A stretch of DNA of 53,534 bases from Rubrobacteraceae bacterium (GTDB taxonomy: Bacteria; Actinomycetota; Rubrobacteria; Rubrobacterales; Rubrobacteraceae), in the NCBI GenBank assembly GCA_023511405.1, contig JAIMBO010000007.1:1-53534 (forward strand), written 5' to 3'. Position 1 is the stretch's first letter. Every line of letters starts with the position of its first letter. Made by a program: the position numbers and the translations under genes. Below, piece after piece: positions 16,663 to 26,057 of this stretch. Below the pieces are notes generated by a model, which worked only from the letters and a program-made list of their open reading frames with translations, did no database searches and had not been told where the DNA came from.

Positions 16663-18002
16663 GGATACACATGGTCGGGATCGGGGGAGCCGGGATGAGC
16701 GGCATCGCCCAGATCCTCCACGCCAGAGGGCACGAGGTGACCGGCTCCGACCTCAAGGAGTCCAGCTACACGAAGAGGCTGCGCGAGGCGGGGGTTCCGG
16801 TGGTGATCGGTCACGACGCCTCCAACGTCGGGGAGGCGGAGGTCGTGGTGGTCTCGACGGCGATCCCGAAGACCAACCCGGAGGTTCTCGAAGCGAGAAG
16901 GAGAGACATCCCCGTCATCCCCCGGGCGCAGGCCCTGGCCAAGATACTGGAGGGCAAACGGGGTATCGCGGTCGCCGGGACCCACGGCAAGACGACCACG
17001 ACGAGCATGATCGCCCACGCCCTCAGGGTTCTCGGGGAGAACCCGACGGCGCTCGTCGGCGGGGAGCTCAACGATATCGGATCCAACGCCCTGGACGGTG
17101 CGGGGGAGCTCGTGGTGGCCGAGGCGGACGAGAGCGACCGCTCGCTGCTCTACCTGAGGCCGGAGGCCGCCGTGGTGACCAACGTCGAGTTCGACCACCC
17201 GGACTTCTACCACTCGCTCGACGACGTCCTGGAGACCTTCTCCCGCTTCGTCGGGGGGTTGCCGGAGGACGGCCTGCTGGTGACCTGCGCCGAGGACGAG
17301 CGCTGCCTGAAGCTCGCCTCCCGGGCTCCGTGCGAGGTGGTCACCTACGGCATCTCCGGCGGGGAGCTCCGGGCGCGCATACTCGGCCCGAACCGTTACG
17401 TTCTGCTCGAGGACGGGAAGGAGCTCGGCGAGGTCGAGCTCGGCGTCTTCGGGAGGCACAACGTGCTCAACTCGCTCGCTGCGACCGCGGTGGCGCGCTG
17501 GCTCGGCCACGACGCCTACGAGGCGGCCCGCACGCTCGCGACGTTCTCCGGGGTGCGGCGACGCTTCCAGCTCAAGGGGGTGCGCTCGAACATCAGGGTC
17601 GTCGACGACTACGCCCACCACCCGACCGAGCTCGCCGCGACCCTCGAGGTGGCGCGGGCGACGCTGGAGCCCGGAGGTAGGGTGATCGCGGTCTTCCAGC
17701 CGCACCGCTACTCGCGCACCCGCCGGCTCTACCGGGAGTTCGGCGGGGCGTTCTCGGCGGCGGACGCGGTGCTCGTCACCGAGGTCTACGGCGCGGGGGA
17801 GATGCCTCTTCCGGGGGTGAACGGGAAGCTGATCGTCGACGCGATCTGCGACGTGCCGCACCGGCCCGAGGTCTACTACCTCCCGGAGCTCAACGTCATC
17901 CCCCGCGTCCTGCGCGAGATCTGCGAGAGCGGGGACACCGTGCTCACCCTCGGCGCCGGGGACGTCTCCAGGGTCGGCGATGAGCTGCTCGCCATACTCT
18001 GA
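16659..18002 (+). CDS. murC: UDP-N-acetylmuramate--L-alanine ligase
   Basis: 447 residues; first amino-acid addition to UDP-MurNAc. N-terminal HMVGIGGAGMSGIAQIL, the ATP loop GTHGKTTTT at 107-115, EADESDRSLLYL, VDDYAHHPTELAATL and FQPHRYSRTRRL are all MurC signatures. GTG at 16659 overlaps the murG stop by four bases. MurB, which often follows in this cluster, is missing here. Confidence 0.96.
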   Translation: MRIHMVGIGGAGMSGIAQILHARGHEVTGSDLKESSYTKRLREAGVPVVIGHDASNVGEAEVVVVSTAIPKTNPEVLEARRRDIPVIPRAQALAKILEGKRGIAVAGTHGKTTTTSMIAHALRVLGENPTALVGGELNDIGSNALDGAGELVVAEADESDRSLLYLRPEAAVVTNVEFDHPDFYHSLDDVLETFSRFVGGLPEDGLLVTCAEDERCLKLASRAPCEVVTYGISGGELRARILGPNRYVLLEDGKELGEVELGVFGRHNVLNSLAATAVARWLGHDAYEAARTLATFSGVRRRFQLKGVRSNIRVVDDYAHHPTELAATLEVARATLEPGGRVIAVFQPHRYSRTRRLYREFGGAFSAADAVLVTEVYGAGEMPLPGVNGKLIVDAICDVPHRPEVYYLPELNVIPRVLREICESGDTVLTLGAGDVSRVGDELLAIL

Positions 18003-18012
18003 GGGGAGGGTC

Positions 18013-18687
18013 GTGCGCTTCTCGCCGGGCCGCTTCTTGCGTGCGATCTCGGTCTCGGTCGCCGTCGCCGCCCTGACCGCCGCGACCGTCTACATCGTCT
18101 CCGGGCTGCTCTTCCCGGTGAAGGGCGTCAGGGTCACGGGCAACAGCGTGGTCCCCGCCCGGGAGGTCCGGGCCCAGATCCCGGACCGCTCGAGCCTCCT
18201 CACCCTCAACTCCGGGCTTCTGGTCCGGAGGCTCGAGACCAACCCCTGGATCGAGGACGCGAGGGTGCTGCGGGACTGGAGATCGGGTATAGTCACGGTC
18301 CAGGTAGAGGAGCGGCGGGCCGTCCTGGAGGCGAACGTCTCTGGAAAGAAGATCTTCGTCGCGCAGGACGGGACCCGGCTGCCGGGCGCGGGGGGTGCCC
18401 GGCTCAGCCCCGTGAACCTCGACCGCTACGAGCTCGAGAGGGTGGTGGACGGTATCAGGGTGCTCGAAAAAAACGGCGTGCGCGTGCAGAGGATAAGCAG
18501 CGTGACCCCCGGTGGGGTCTACGCCCGGGCGTCCGGGCGCGAGGTGGTGTTCTACGGAAAGGTGACGACCGCGCAGGCCCGGGCGCTGAAAGAGATCATG
18601 CGCCGCAACCCCACCGCGAAGGTCTTCGATCTGCGCTCGCCGGAGCGCGTGGTGGTCGGCAGCTCCGGGGATGCCGGCCGGGGGTAA
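18013..18687 (+). CDS. ftsQ: Division protein FtsQ (DivIB), POTRA domain
   Basis: About 224 residues. Short basic cytoplasmic tail, one membrane segment (SVSVAVAALTAATVYIVSGLLF), then a POTRA domain opening with FPVKGVRVTGNSVVPAREV and the NPWIEDARVLRDWRSGIVTVQVEERRAV strand. FtsQ recruits FtsL/DivIC to the divisome. GTG 18013 has a GAGGGGAGGG run upstream; ATG 17980, inside murC, is the alternative and adds 11 residues. Overlaps ftsA by 17 bases. Confidence 0.9.
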   Translation: MRFSPGRFLRAISVSVAVAALTAATVYIVSGLLFPVKGVRVTGNSVVPAREVRAQIPDRSSLLTLNSGLLVRRLETNPWIEDARVLRDWRSGIVTVQVEERRAVLEANVSGKKIFVAQDGTRLPGAGGARLSPVNLDRYELERVVDGIRVLEKNGVRVQRISSVTPGGVYARASGREVVFYGKVTTAQARALKEIMRRNPTAKVFDLRSPERVVVGSSGDAGRG

Positions 18688-19906
18688 CGAAAGCGCGGGC
18701 ACCTCACGACGCCCGGTCTACGCGCTGGACGTCGGCACCACGAAGGTGGTCGCGCTCGCCGGTCTGCCCCCCGAAGGGGAGACCCCGGCCGAGGTGGTCT
18801 CGGTGGGCGAGGTGCCGAGCCGCGGTCTCAGGAAGGGCGTCGTGGTGGACCGGGACGCCGCCGCCGATACAGTGGCGCGGGCGCTGGAGCGTTGCGGGGT
18901 CCCGGCCGGCTCGCGGGTCGTCGTGGGTATCGCGGGCAGCCACGTCGAGTGCGCCCGGGTCGAGGTCACGCTGCTCAACCGCGGGGAGGACCTGACGGTC
19001 ACGCAGCCCTTCCTGGAGCGGCTCGAGGAAGAGGCCCGCCTGTCGGCCACCCGCGAGGGGAGGCAGGTCATACACGTCGTGCCCCGCGAGTACGTCCTCG
19101 ACGGCTCGAACGGGGTGCGACATCCGCTCGGGCTGGCGGCCCGGCGGGTGACGCTGCGCGCGAGCGTCGTGAGCGGCGCGGTGACCAGCATCCAGAACCT
19201 CCTGTACGCCGTGGAGGACTGCGGGGTCGAGGTGGCCCGCATCGTCCTGGAACCCCTCGCCTCCGCCGAGGTCTGCCTCCCCGAACGGGCCCGTGCCAGG
19301 GGCGCGGTACTCCTGGACATAGGCGGCGGGACCACCGACCTCGCGGTCTTCGAGGACGGGGTGATGGTGCACGCCGCGGTCATCCCGATCGGCGGGGAGA
19401 GCTTCTCCTCGGACGTGGCCTACGGCATGAAGGTGTCCTTCGAGGTCGCCGAGAGGCTCAAGGTCCGCTACGGTTCGGCCCTCTCCCGGACCATAGACCC
19501 CGTCGCCGCCGTCAGGCTCGGCAACCGCTACTACAACGCCCACTTCCTGAGCGAGATCCTCGAGTACCGCGCCAGGGAGGTCTTCGAGTACGCCCGCGAC
19601 GCCCTGCGCGAGGCCAGCGTGAAGGGCCTCCTGCCCGGCGGCGTCTTCCTCACCGGCGGCGGGTCGCTCCTCGAAGGCATGGACGAGGTGTGCGAGGAGA
19701 TCCTGGGGATGCGCGCCTCGAAGGCGGCCCCGCGCCGGCTCGAAGGGAACGCTAAAGCTCTACGCAAGCCTCAGTATTCGACCGCGGTCGGGCTGCTGGG
19801 TTTCGGACCCCGACACAATGAACCTGTAGCAGAGGGTGAGGGTGCAACGAAATTCAGTTTTGGTAGCATTGTGGCCGCTATCAAGAGTTGGTTTCGGGGC
19901 GAGTGA
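18671..19906 (+). CDS. ftsA: Division protein FtsA (actin-like)
   Basis: 411 residues. Actin-fold membrane tether of FtsZ. Phosphate loops DVGTTKVVAL (20-29) and DIGGGTTDL (216-224), an SHS2-like insertion between, and a C-terminal amphipathic tail (FSFGSIVAAIKSWFRGE) that would bind the membrane. FtsA is absent from most studied Actinomycetota, which rely on SepF; here both are encoded. The composition of the 3' 100 bases is noticeably less GC-rich than the rest. Confidence 0.94.
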   Translation: MPAGGNESAGTSRRPVYALDVGTTKVVALAGLPPEGETPAEVVSVGEVPSRGLRKGVVVDRDAAADTVARALERCGVPAGSRVVVGIAGSHVECARVEVTLLNRGEDLTVTQPFLERLEEEARLSATREGRQVIHVVPREYVLDGSNGVRHPLGLAARRVTLRASVVSGAVTSIQNLLYAVEDCGVEVARIVLEPLASAEVCLPERARARGAVLLDIGGGTTDLAVFEDGVMVHAAVIPIGGESFSSDVAYGMKVSFEVAERLKVRYGSALSRTIDPVAAVRLGNRYYNAHFLSEILEYRAREVFEYARDALREASVKGLLPGGVFLTGGGSLLEGMDEVCEEILGMRASKAAPRRLEGNAKALRKPQYSTAVGLLGFGPRHNEPVAEGEGATKFSFGSIVAAIKSWFRGE

Positions 19907-19955
19907 GTAGCAAAGAGGAAACTTCGGGAGAACAGGCGTTGGAGGAAGAGCACGG

Positions 19956-21020
19956 ATGTTAGACGCGGGCACGAACTATCTGGCGGTCATAAAGGTCGTG
20001 GGCATCGGCGGGGGCGGGACCAACGCCGTCAACCGCATGATCAACTCCGGTCTGCAGGGGGTCGAGTTCGTCGCGATCAACACCGACGCGCAGGCGCTGC
20101 AGATGTGCGATGCGGACCAGAAGATCCACATCGGGGAGAAGATCACGCGGGGCCTCGGCGCCGGGGCGGATCCGAAGATCGGGATGGAGGCCGCCGAGGA
20201 GAACAAGCAGGAGATAGAGGAGGCCCTCAGGGGGGCGGACATGGTCTTCATCACCGCCGGGAAGGGCGGGGGCACGGGGACCGGGGCCGCGCCGGTCGTC
20301 GCGAAGATAGCGCGCGAGCTCGGGGCGCTGACGGTCGGGGTGGTGACCCGGCCGTTCACCTTCGAGGGGCGGCGGCGCTCGACCTACGCCGAGGAGGGGA
20401 TAAAGCGCCTCAAAGAGAACGTCGATTCCCTGATCGTCATCCCCAACGACCGTCTGCTGCAGGTCGCCGAGAAGCGCACCAGCATGATGGACGCCTTCAA
20501 GATGGCCGACGACGTGCTGCGCAAGGGCGTGCAGGGGATAACGGACCTGATAACCGTGCCCGGCCTCATAAACCTCGACTTCGCCGACGTGCGCACGATC
20601 ATGCAGAACTCCGGGTCCGCGCTGATGGGCATCGGGGAGTCCAACAGCGAGAACCGCGGCGTGGAGGCGGCTAAGGCGGCCATCTCGAGCCCGCTGCTCG
20701 AGGCGAGCATCGAGGGGGCGACCGGGATCATCCTGAACATCACCGGCGGGCCGGACCTCGGGCTCTTCGAGGTCAACGAGGCCGCCGAGATCGTACACGG
20801 CGCGGCGCACGAGGATGCGAACCTGATCTTCGGGGCCGTCGTAGACGAGAACTTCGGCGACAAGGTGAGCGTGACGGTCATCGCCACCGGCTTCGACGAG
20901 CGTCTCGCCAACCAGCGGCGCGAGCGGCCGGCGTTCGAGCCGCGGGAGAGCGGGACCTCCTCCGAGGCCGACGGCGACGAGGACTCCCTTGACATCCCCG
21001 CGTTCCTGCGCCGCCGCTAG
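19956..21020 (+). CDS. ftsZ: Cell division GTPase FtsZ
   Basis: 354 residues. Tubulin-like ring protein. [17 protein letters not shown] at the N-terminus, the tubulin signature [13 protein letters not shown] near residue 105, [11 protein letters not shown], and a C-terminal peptide [10 protein letters not shown] that docks on FtsA/SepF, separated from the core by a short acidic linker. ATG 19956 has GGAGGAAGAG upstream. A 49-base gap separates it from ftsA, one of the larger gaps in the block, but I see no clear promoter in it. Confidence 0.97.
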   Translation: MLDAGTNYLAVIKVVGIGGGGTNAVNRMINSGLQGVEFVAINTDAQALQMCDADQKIHIGEKITRGLGAGADPKIGMEAAEENKQEIEEALRGADMVFITAGKGGGTGTGAAPVVAKIARELGALTVGVVTRPFTFEGRRRSTYAEEGIKRLKENVDSLIVIPNDRLLQVAEKRTSMMDAFKMADDVLRKGVQGITDLITVPGLINLDFADVRTIMQNSGSALMGIGESNSENRGVEAAKAAISSPLLEASIEGATGIILNITGGPDLGLFEVNEAAEIVHGAAHEDANLIFGAVVDENFGDKVSVTVIATGFDERLANQRRERPAFEPRESGTSSEADGDEDSLDIPAFLRRR

Positions 21021-21738
21021 CGGCCTCCACACCGCCCCCGGCGGGGCCGTCTACCTCGCCCCCGAGCCTCAGCCCGAGGGCGCGCGGGTGTGGTTCTTCA
21101 CCCGGCGTGGGGGCGTCTCGGCTCCACCCTACGCGAGCCTGAACGTCTCCAGGGCGGTCGGGGACGACGAGGAGGCCGTCGCGCAGAACCTGCGCCTGGT
21201 CTCCCGGGCGCTCGGGGACGCGCCGAGGGCCTGGGCCGCCCAGGTCGCCGGAGACACGGTGGTCGAGGTCTCCGAGGGCGGCTTCGCCGGGGAGGCCGAC
21301 GCGCTCGTGAGCCGGGAGCGGGGGCTCGCGCTCACCGTCACCGTGGCCGACTGCGTGCCGGTCGTGCTCGTGGGGGAGGAGCAGGTCGCGATCGTCCACT
21401 CCGGCTGGCGGGGGACGCTCGCCGGCATCTCCGGGAAGACCGTCCGGAGCATGCGCTCCCGCCCCCGCCTCGCGTACATAGGGCCCTGCATCCGGCGCTG
21501 CTGCTACGAGGTCTCGCCCGGGCTCGCCGGGCGCTTCGCGGAGAAGTTCGGGGAGGAGGTCGTCACCGGTCGGATGCTCTCGCTCCCGGAGGCGATACGG
21601 CGGGACCTCGAGGATGCCGGGGTGGAGGACGTGTGCGACCTCGGGGTGTGCACGGGGTGCACGCCCGACCTCTTCTTCTCCAACCGCAAGGAGAAGCCGA
21701 AGACCGGCAGGAACCTGGCGGCGGTGATGAGGCTCTGA
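20989..21738 (+). CDS. pgeF: Multicopper-oxidase-fold YfiH/PgeF family protein (purine nucleoside phosphorylase / peptidoglycan editing)
   Basis: 249 residues from TTG 20989, which lies inside ftsZ; GTG 21088 is a shorter alternative that begins at the conserved [11 protein letters not shown]. Signatures: [16 protein letters not shown], the metal ligand motif [24 protein letters not shown] and [16 protein letters not shown]. The family has been described as purine nucleoside phosphorylase/adenosine deaminase and, in E. coli, as an editor of mis-incorporated peptidoglycan amino acids. Its place right after ftsZ is common in Gram-positives. Confidence 0.92.
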   Translation: MTSPRSCAAASGLHTAPGGAVYLAPEPQPEGARVWFFTRRGGVSAPPYASLNVSRAVGDDEEAVAQNLRLVSRALGDAPRAWAAQVAGDTVVEVSEGGFAGEADALVSRERGLALTVTVADCVPVVLVGEEQVAIVHSGWRGTLAGISGKTVRSMRSRPRLAYIGPCIRRCCYEVSPGLAGRFAEKFGEEVVTGRMLSLPEAIRRDLEDAGVEDVCDLGVCTGCTPDLFFSNRKEKPKTGRNLAAVMRL

Positions 21739-22436
21739 TGCGGGTCTCCTCGCGCACCATACGCGAGAACCTAGAGGAGGTCGAGCGAAACGTGGCGCGC
21801 GCCCTCGAGCGCGGCGGCCGCACCGGGGAAGAGGTGCGGGTGCTCGTCGCGACGAAATACTTCGAGCCCGAGCAGATGTCCGCGCTCGCCGGGGCCGGGG
21901 CGCGCCTGGTCGGGGAGAACCGGCTGCAGGATCTCGTGCGCAAGCAGGAGATCTTCGGCGAGACCTTCGAGTGGCACTTCATCGGGCACCTCCAGCGGCG
22001 CAAGGCGAAGGAGGTGGTGCGCAGGGTCAGCCTCATACACTCGGTAGACTCCGTGCGGCTCGTCGAGGAGCTCGCGAAGCGCGCCCCGGAGGGTGGTGGG
22101 GTGCCCGTGCTCCTGCAGGTCAACGTCAGCGGGGAGGAGTCCAAATACGGCGTGCCGGAGGGCGAGGTGGAGAGGCTCCTCGAGGCGGCCGCCGCGACCG
22201 GGGGGAAGGTCTCCGTGCGCGGGTTCATGACGATGGCCCCGCTGGTTGAAGATGCAGAAGATGTGCGCTATGTTTTCGCGAGGTTAAGAGCCATTCGCGA
22301 TCGTCTCAGGGAATCCTGGCGCGGATGCTTCGACCTTTCGGAGCTCTCGATGGGCATGAGCAACGATTACACGGTCGCCGTCGAGGAAGGGGCCACCATA
22401 GTAAGGATAGGGCGCACGCTGATACGGGAGGGTTGA
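21738..22436 (+). CDS. yggS: PLP homeostasis protein (YggS/PLPBP family)
   Basis: 232 residues, single-domain alanine-racemase-like fold that carries PLP and affects vitamin B6 and amino-acid balance. The Schiff-base lysine is K40 in LVATKYFEPEQ; GENRLQDLVRK, WHFIGHLQRRKAKEVV, LLQVNVSGEESKYGV and LSMGMSNDYTVAVEEGATIVRIG are family blocks. ATG overlaps the pgeF stop by one base. Confidence 0.95.
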   Translation: MRVSSRTIRENLEEVERNVARALERGGRTGEEVRVLVATKYFEPEQMSALAGAGARLVGENRLQDLVRKQEIFGETFEWHFIGHLQRRKAKEVVRRVSLIHSVDSVRLVEELAKRAPEGGGVPVLLQVNVSGEESKYGVPEGEVERLLEAAAATGGKVSVRGFMTMAPLVEDAEDVRYVFARLRAIRDRLRESWRGCFDLSELSMGMSNDYTVAVEEGATIVRIGRTLIREG

Positions 22437-22454
22437 GCCCTTTGAGGAGGCGAG

Positions 22455-23015
22455 ATGGGAGTTAAGGACAGCTTCGGACGCATGGCGGCGTGGTTCGGCT
22501 TCGGGGTGGACGAGGACGACTACTACCTCGAGGAAGAGGAGGAGGGCGTGCGGGCCAGGGGAGAGTCCGCGCGCCAGCGGGAGATAGAACCCGAGCCCAC
22601 CGTCAGGAGGCTCGGGCGCTCCGAGCGCTCCCAGGCCTCCTACGGGGGCTCCTCGCTCGGGGACCTCTTCGGCGAGAGCCGGGAGCGATCCTCCGGAAGT
22701 GCGCCGGCGCGCCTGCGGGCCGTCCCCGACCAGCGCCCGACGCGGGTGAGCGTGGTCGAGCCCACGAGCTTCAACGACGCGCAGGATCTCGCGGACCGCT
22801 TCAAGCGCCAGCAGCCGGTGATCCTCAACCTGCAGAACGTGGACTCCGACCTCTCGCGGCGGATGGTCGACTTCTGCTCCGGGCTCACGTACGCGCTGGA
22901 GGGTCAGATCCAGACGGTGGCCAGCCGGGTCTTCCTGCTGACGCCGCGCAACGTCGAGGTCTCCGCCGAGGAGCGCAAGCGCCTCGCCGAGCGGGCTTTC
23001 TTCAACCAGCTCTGA
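22455..23015 (+). CDS. sepF: Division protein SepF
   Basis: 186 residues. N-terminal MGVKDSFGRMAAWFGFG is the membrane-binding amphipathic helix; an acidic, disordered linker covers about 20-95; the C-terminal DUF552 core (VVEPTSFNDAQDLADRF, PVILNLQNVDSDLSRRMVDFCSGLTYAL, QTVASRVFLLTPRNVEVS) binds the FtsZ tail. SD GAGGCG is close before ATG 22455. Cotranscribed with yggS and proC. Confidence 0.95.
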   Translation: MGVKDSFGRMAAWFGFGVDEDDYYLEEEEEGVRARGESARQREIEPEPTVRRLGRSERSQASYGGSSLGDLFGESRERSSGSAPARLRAVPDQRPTRVSVVEPTSFNDAQDLADRFKRQQPVILNLQNVDSDLSRRMVDFCSGLTYALEGQIQTVASRVFLLTPRNVEVSAEERKRLAERAFFNQL

Positions 23016-23017
23016 GC

Positions 23018-23827
23018 ATGGAAGGGACGGGCCGCAAGAGGCGAGTCGGGATAATCGGGGCCGGCAAGATCGGGGGCTCGCTCCTGGTACGGCTCGCCGC
23101 ATCGGGGGACTACGAGCTTTCGGTGAGCGACACCCACCCCGAGAGGCTCGCCGAGTACGAGAGGTCCTACGGCGTCGGCGCGGCATCCTCCAACGCGGAG
23201 CTCGCCGAAGGATGCGAGATAATCATCGTGGCGGTCAAGCCCTGGGACGTCGCCGGGGTGCTGCGCGAGATCTACCCGGCGGTCGAGGACACCGGGAAGG
23301 CCGTGACCAGCGTGGCCGCAGGGATCTCCATCGCCGCGATCGAGGAGGGGCTGCCGCCGGGGACGGCGGTGTTGCGGGTGATGCCGAACGTGTGCGCCTC
23401 GGTCGGGTTGGGGTCGGCCGTGGTCACGTCGAACGAGCCGGGGAGGCGCCTGTTGCCGGAGGTCATGGCGATCTTCCGGCACGTGGGGGACGTGATCGAG
23501 CTGCCCGAGCGCCTCTTCGACGCGGCGACGGCGCTGCACGGATCTGGGCCGGCCTACGTGGCGCTGTTCGCCGACGCCCTGATCCAGGCCGGTGTACGCG
23601 AGGGCATCCCGCGCGAGGTGGCCCGTCGGCTGGTGAACGCCACGCTGCAGGGAACGGCGGTCCTGCTCAAGGAGCAGAGCCCGCACCAGGTGCGCGACGA
23701 GGTGATGACGCCGGGGGGGACGACCGCCGCGGCGTTCGTCGCGATGGAGAAGGCCGGTTTCGTCGGCGCCGTCTACGACGGGGTCAACGCCGCGGCCGAG
23801 CGGGCGCGCGGGCTGGGCGGTAAGTAG
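23018..23827 (+). CDS. proC: Pyrroline-5-carboxylate reductase
   Basis: 269 residues; last step of proline synthesis, NAD(P)H-dependent. Rossmann motif VGIIGAGKIGGSLL at the N-terminus, VAVKPWDV, VTSVAAGISI, RVMPNVCASVGLG, HGSGPAYVALFADALIQAGVREGI and DEVMTPGGTTAAAF in the C-domain. Start at ATG 23018, two bases after sepF. A proC-like gene at this position is common in Gram-positive dcw-downstream clusters. Confidence 0.95.
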   Translation: MEGTGRKRRVGIIGAGKIGGSLLVRLAASGDYELSVSDTHPERLAEYERSYGVGAASSNAELAEGCEIIIVAVKPWDVAGVLREIYPAVEDTGKAVTSVAAGISIAAIEEGLPPGTAVLRVMPNVCASVGLGSAVVTSNEPGRRLLPEVMAIFRHVGDVIELPERLFDAATALHGSGPAYVALFADALIQAGVREGIPREVARRLVNATLQGTAVLLKEQSPHQVRDEVMTPGGTTAAAFVAMEKAGFVGAVYDGVNAAAERARGLGGK

Positions 23828-23829
23828 CG

Positions 23830-24168
23830 GTGGCCCTCCTCCTGCAGTCGTTCGGCTTCAGCGTGGCCTCGCTTCTCGCGGGCGTGGTCGTCTACTTCTA
23901 CTACATCCTGTTCGCCTTCATCCTGATAAACGTGCTCTTGAGCTGGTTCCCGGGGTATCCCTCGAACAGCTTCCTGCAGGCGCTCTACGACATCGTCGGC
24001 AGCGTGGTGCGGCCGATCCTCTCCCCCATAAGGCGGGCGATACCCGCGTTGCAGTTCGGTGGGATCGCGCTCGACCTCTCGCCGATCATAGCCTTGATCG
24101 GGCTCTCGATAGCGCGTAGTCTACTGCTCTCGATCATCGCGAACTTCATCCGACCTGTGACGGGGTGA
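23830..24168 (+). CDS. yggT: YggT family membrane protein
   Basis: 112 residues, two YggT-type hydrophobic units: residues ~17-39 with the INVLLSWFPGYP signature, and ~75-105 with LDLSPIIALIGLSI. YggT proteins occur next to SepF and DivIVA and are linked to division or osmotic stress, though the molecular role is unclear. GTG start two bases after proC. Confidence 0.9.
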   Translation: MALLLQSFGFSVASLLAGVVVYFYYILFAFILINVLLSWFPGYPSNSFLQALYDIVGSVVRPILSPIRRAIPALQFGGIALDLSPIIALIGLSIARSLLLSIIANFIRPVTG

Positions 24169-24174
24169 TGAGCC

Positions 24175-24846
24175 ATGAGCATCAAGCCGCTCGATATCCG
24201 AAACAAGGAGTTCGGCCGCAGCTTCCGGGGGTACGACACCGCCCAGGTGGAGGACTTCCTTGAGACGGTCGCCGACGAGTTCGAGCGCATCTACACCGAG
24301 AACATCAAGATAAACGAGGAGATCTCGAGCGTAAGGGAGCGCCTGGAGCAGTTCGAGGAGCTCGAGTCTTCGATCCGCGAGGCGCTGGTTCAGGCGGAGA
24401 AGGCGGCCGAGGACGTGCGCGAGAGCGCGAAGAGGGAGGCCGAGAGCCTCCGGCTGAACGCCAACCGCGAGGCGGAGCTCATCGTGCGGGAGGCGCGGAC
24501 GAAGGCCTCCCAGATGCTCTCCGACGCCTCCGCGCGTATCGAGCAGGCACGCTCCTCCTACGAGGCACTCAAGGCGGCGAAGGAACGGTTCGCCTCGGAT
24601 TTCAGGGAGCTGCTCAGCGGCTACCTGCGGGTGATGGAGGGGGCGGAGGTGGCCTCGGCCAGGGAGATCGAAGCCTCGCTCAGGGAGCGGCTCGACCTGC
24701 ACGCCGTGCGCGCCCTGCAGGAGGAAGAGCCTCCAGATGAGGAGGCCCGCCCGGCGGAAGAGGAGACGCAGGTGCTGGAGGGGCGGGAGGAAGGAGATCC
24801 GCCGCAGGCCGGCGAAGAGGAGGAGGCGGCCTCCGGGCGTGGATGA
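24175..24846 (+). CDS. divIVA: DivIVA-domain polar/septal scaffold
   Basis: 223 residues. N-terminal lipid-binding domain (PLDIRNKEFGRSFRGYDTAQVEDFLETVADEFE), then coiled coil from ~37 to ~165, and an acidic, probably disordered tail from ~180. DivIVA/Wag31 localises to curved membranes and organises polar growth or septum placement. ATG six bases after yggT; 3' end overlaps yggU by eight bases. Confidence 0.93.
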   Translation: MSIKPLDIRNKEFGRSFRGYDTAQVEDFLETVADEFERIYTENIKINEEISSVRERLEQFEELESSIREALVQAEKAAEDVRESAKREAESLRLNANREAELIVREARTKASQMLSDASARIEQARSSYEALKAAKERFASDFRELLSGYLRVMEGAEVASAREIEASLRERLDLHAVRALQEEEPPDEEARPAEEETQVLEGREEGDPPQAGEEEEAASGRG

Positions 24847-25150
24847 GGGGTTCCTGGAGGCCGGCGACGGTGGGACGCTGCTGAGGGTGCACGTCTCGCC
24901 GGGGAGCGGGCGCAGCCGGATCGCGGGAAGCTACGGCGGGAATGCGCTCAAGGTCCGGGTGGGCGCCCCGCCCACACAGGGCCGGGCCAACGCCGAATTG
25001 CGCCGATTCGTCGCCGGTCTGCTCGGGATGAAATCCTCCGACGTGGAGCTGGTGCGCGGTTCTTCGGCTCGTGAGAAGGTGCTCTTCCTGAAGGGTGTGG
25101 AGCCGGAGGGCGTCGCCGGGGCCTTCGACGAATACCTGCGCGGCGGGTGA
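24839..25150 (+). CDS. yggU: DUF167/YggU family protein
   Basis: 103 residues from GTG 24839, inside the end of divIVA. Core blocks LRVHVSPGSGRSRIAG, NALKVRVGAPPTQGRANAEL and DVELVRGSSAREKVLFL are those of the small alpha/beta DUF167 family, whose biochemical role is unknown. Coupled to rluD by a four-base overlap. Confidence 0.88.
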   Translation: MDEGFLEAGDGGTLLRVHVSPGSGRSRIAGSYGGNALKVRVGAPPTQGRANAELRRFVAGLLGMKSSDVELVRGSSAREKVLFLKGVEPEGVAGAFDEYLRGG

Positions 25151-26028
25151 GCACCGGGCGGTTCGAGATCTCCCCCGGGGACGAGGGCGAGCGGCTCGAC
25201 AGGCTCGCCGCGGAGCGCCTCGGGATCAGCCGCAGCGCCGTGCAGCGTATGATCCGCGACGGAGAGCTCCTGGTGGATGGCGCCCCTTCTACCCCCTCCT
25301 ACCGGGTGCGCGGCGGTGAGCGCGTGGAGGCCCGCCTACCCGAGACGGTTCCCTCGCCCGAGGAGATCCCGGTTCCCGTCGTCTACGAGGACGAACACCT
25401 GCTGGTCGTGGACAAGCCCGCCGGGCTCGTGGTGCATCCGGGCGCGGGCAACCCCTCCGGGACGCTCGTGAACGCGCTCCTGGATCGGGGCATCGCGGGC
25501 GGGGACGACCCGCAGAGGCCGGGGATCGTCCACCGGCTGGACCGGGACACCTCGGGGCTCATGATCCTGGCGAAAGGGGAGCCGGCGTACTCGCGGCTCG
25601 TGGAGATGATGGCCGCCCGGCGGGTGCGGAGGATCTACCGGGCGCTCGTCGTGGGGGAGGGGCTGCCCGAGACCGGCACGATAGACTCCCCGGTCGGGCG
25701 CGACCCGGAGCGCCCGGCGCTGATGGCCGCCGGGGTGGGGAGGCCCGCCGTCACCCACTTCGAGGTGCTGCGGGAGGCCGCCGGGCACACGATGCTCAGG
25801 GTGCGCCTGGAGACGGGGAGGACGCACCAGATCCGGGTGCACCTCGCCGCCATAGGCTACCCGGTCTACGCCGACCCGCTCTACGGCAAACCCGTCCCTG
25901 GCAGGAGGCTCTGGCTGCACGCCGAGCACCTCGCCTTCGAGCACCCGGTCACCGGGGAGAGGATGGAGTTCCGCTCGCCGATCCCGGAGGATCTGCTGGA
26001 GGCGGCCACGGCCCTGGGGCTCCGGTAA
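25147..26028 (+). CDS. rluD: RluA-family pseudouridine synthase (RluD-like)
   Basis: 293 residues: S4 RNA-binding domain (about 12-60) then RluA-type catalytic domain. Catalytic Asp132 lies in HRLDRDTSGLMIL (129-141); DKPAGLVVHPGAGNPSGTLVNAL and TGRTHQIRVHLAAIGYPV are family blocks. Modifies uridines in 23S rRNA helix 69 or equivalent. In Bacillus the orthologue (ylyB) directly precedes pyrR; here 15.5 kb separate them. Confidence 0.93.
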   Translation: MSTGRFEISPGDEGERLDRLAAERLGISRSAVQRMIRDGELLVDGAPSTPSYRVRGGERVEARLPETVPSPEEIPVPVVYEDEHLLVVDKPAGLVVHPGAGNPSGTLVNALLDRGIAGGDDPQRPGIVHRLDRDTSGLMILAKGEPAYSRLVEMMAARRVRRIYRALVVGEGLPETGTIDSPVGRDPERPALMAAGVGRPAVTHFEVLREAAGHTMLRVRLETGRTHQIRVHLAAIGYPVYADPLYGKPVPGRRLWLHAEHLAFEHPVTGERMEFRSPIPEDLLEAATALGLR

Positions 26029-26057
26029 GGGAGCTCGTGGAGGAGAGTCCTACCGGA
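26021..26057. terminator. Inverted repeat over the two convergent stop codons
   Basis: TCCGGTA at 26021-26027 and TACCGGA at 26051-26057 are perfect seven-base arms with a 23-base loop. They cover the stop of rluD and the stop of the convergent DUF4242 gene. No T-run follows on either side, so it is a weak or factor-dependent terminator at best. Confidence 0.35.
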
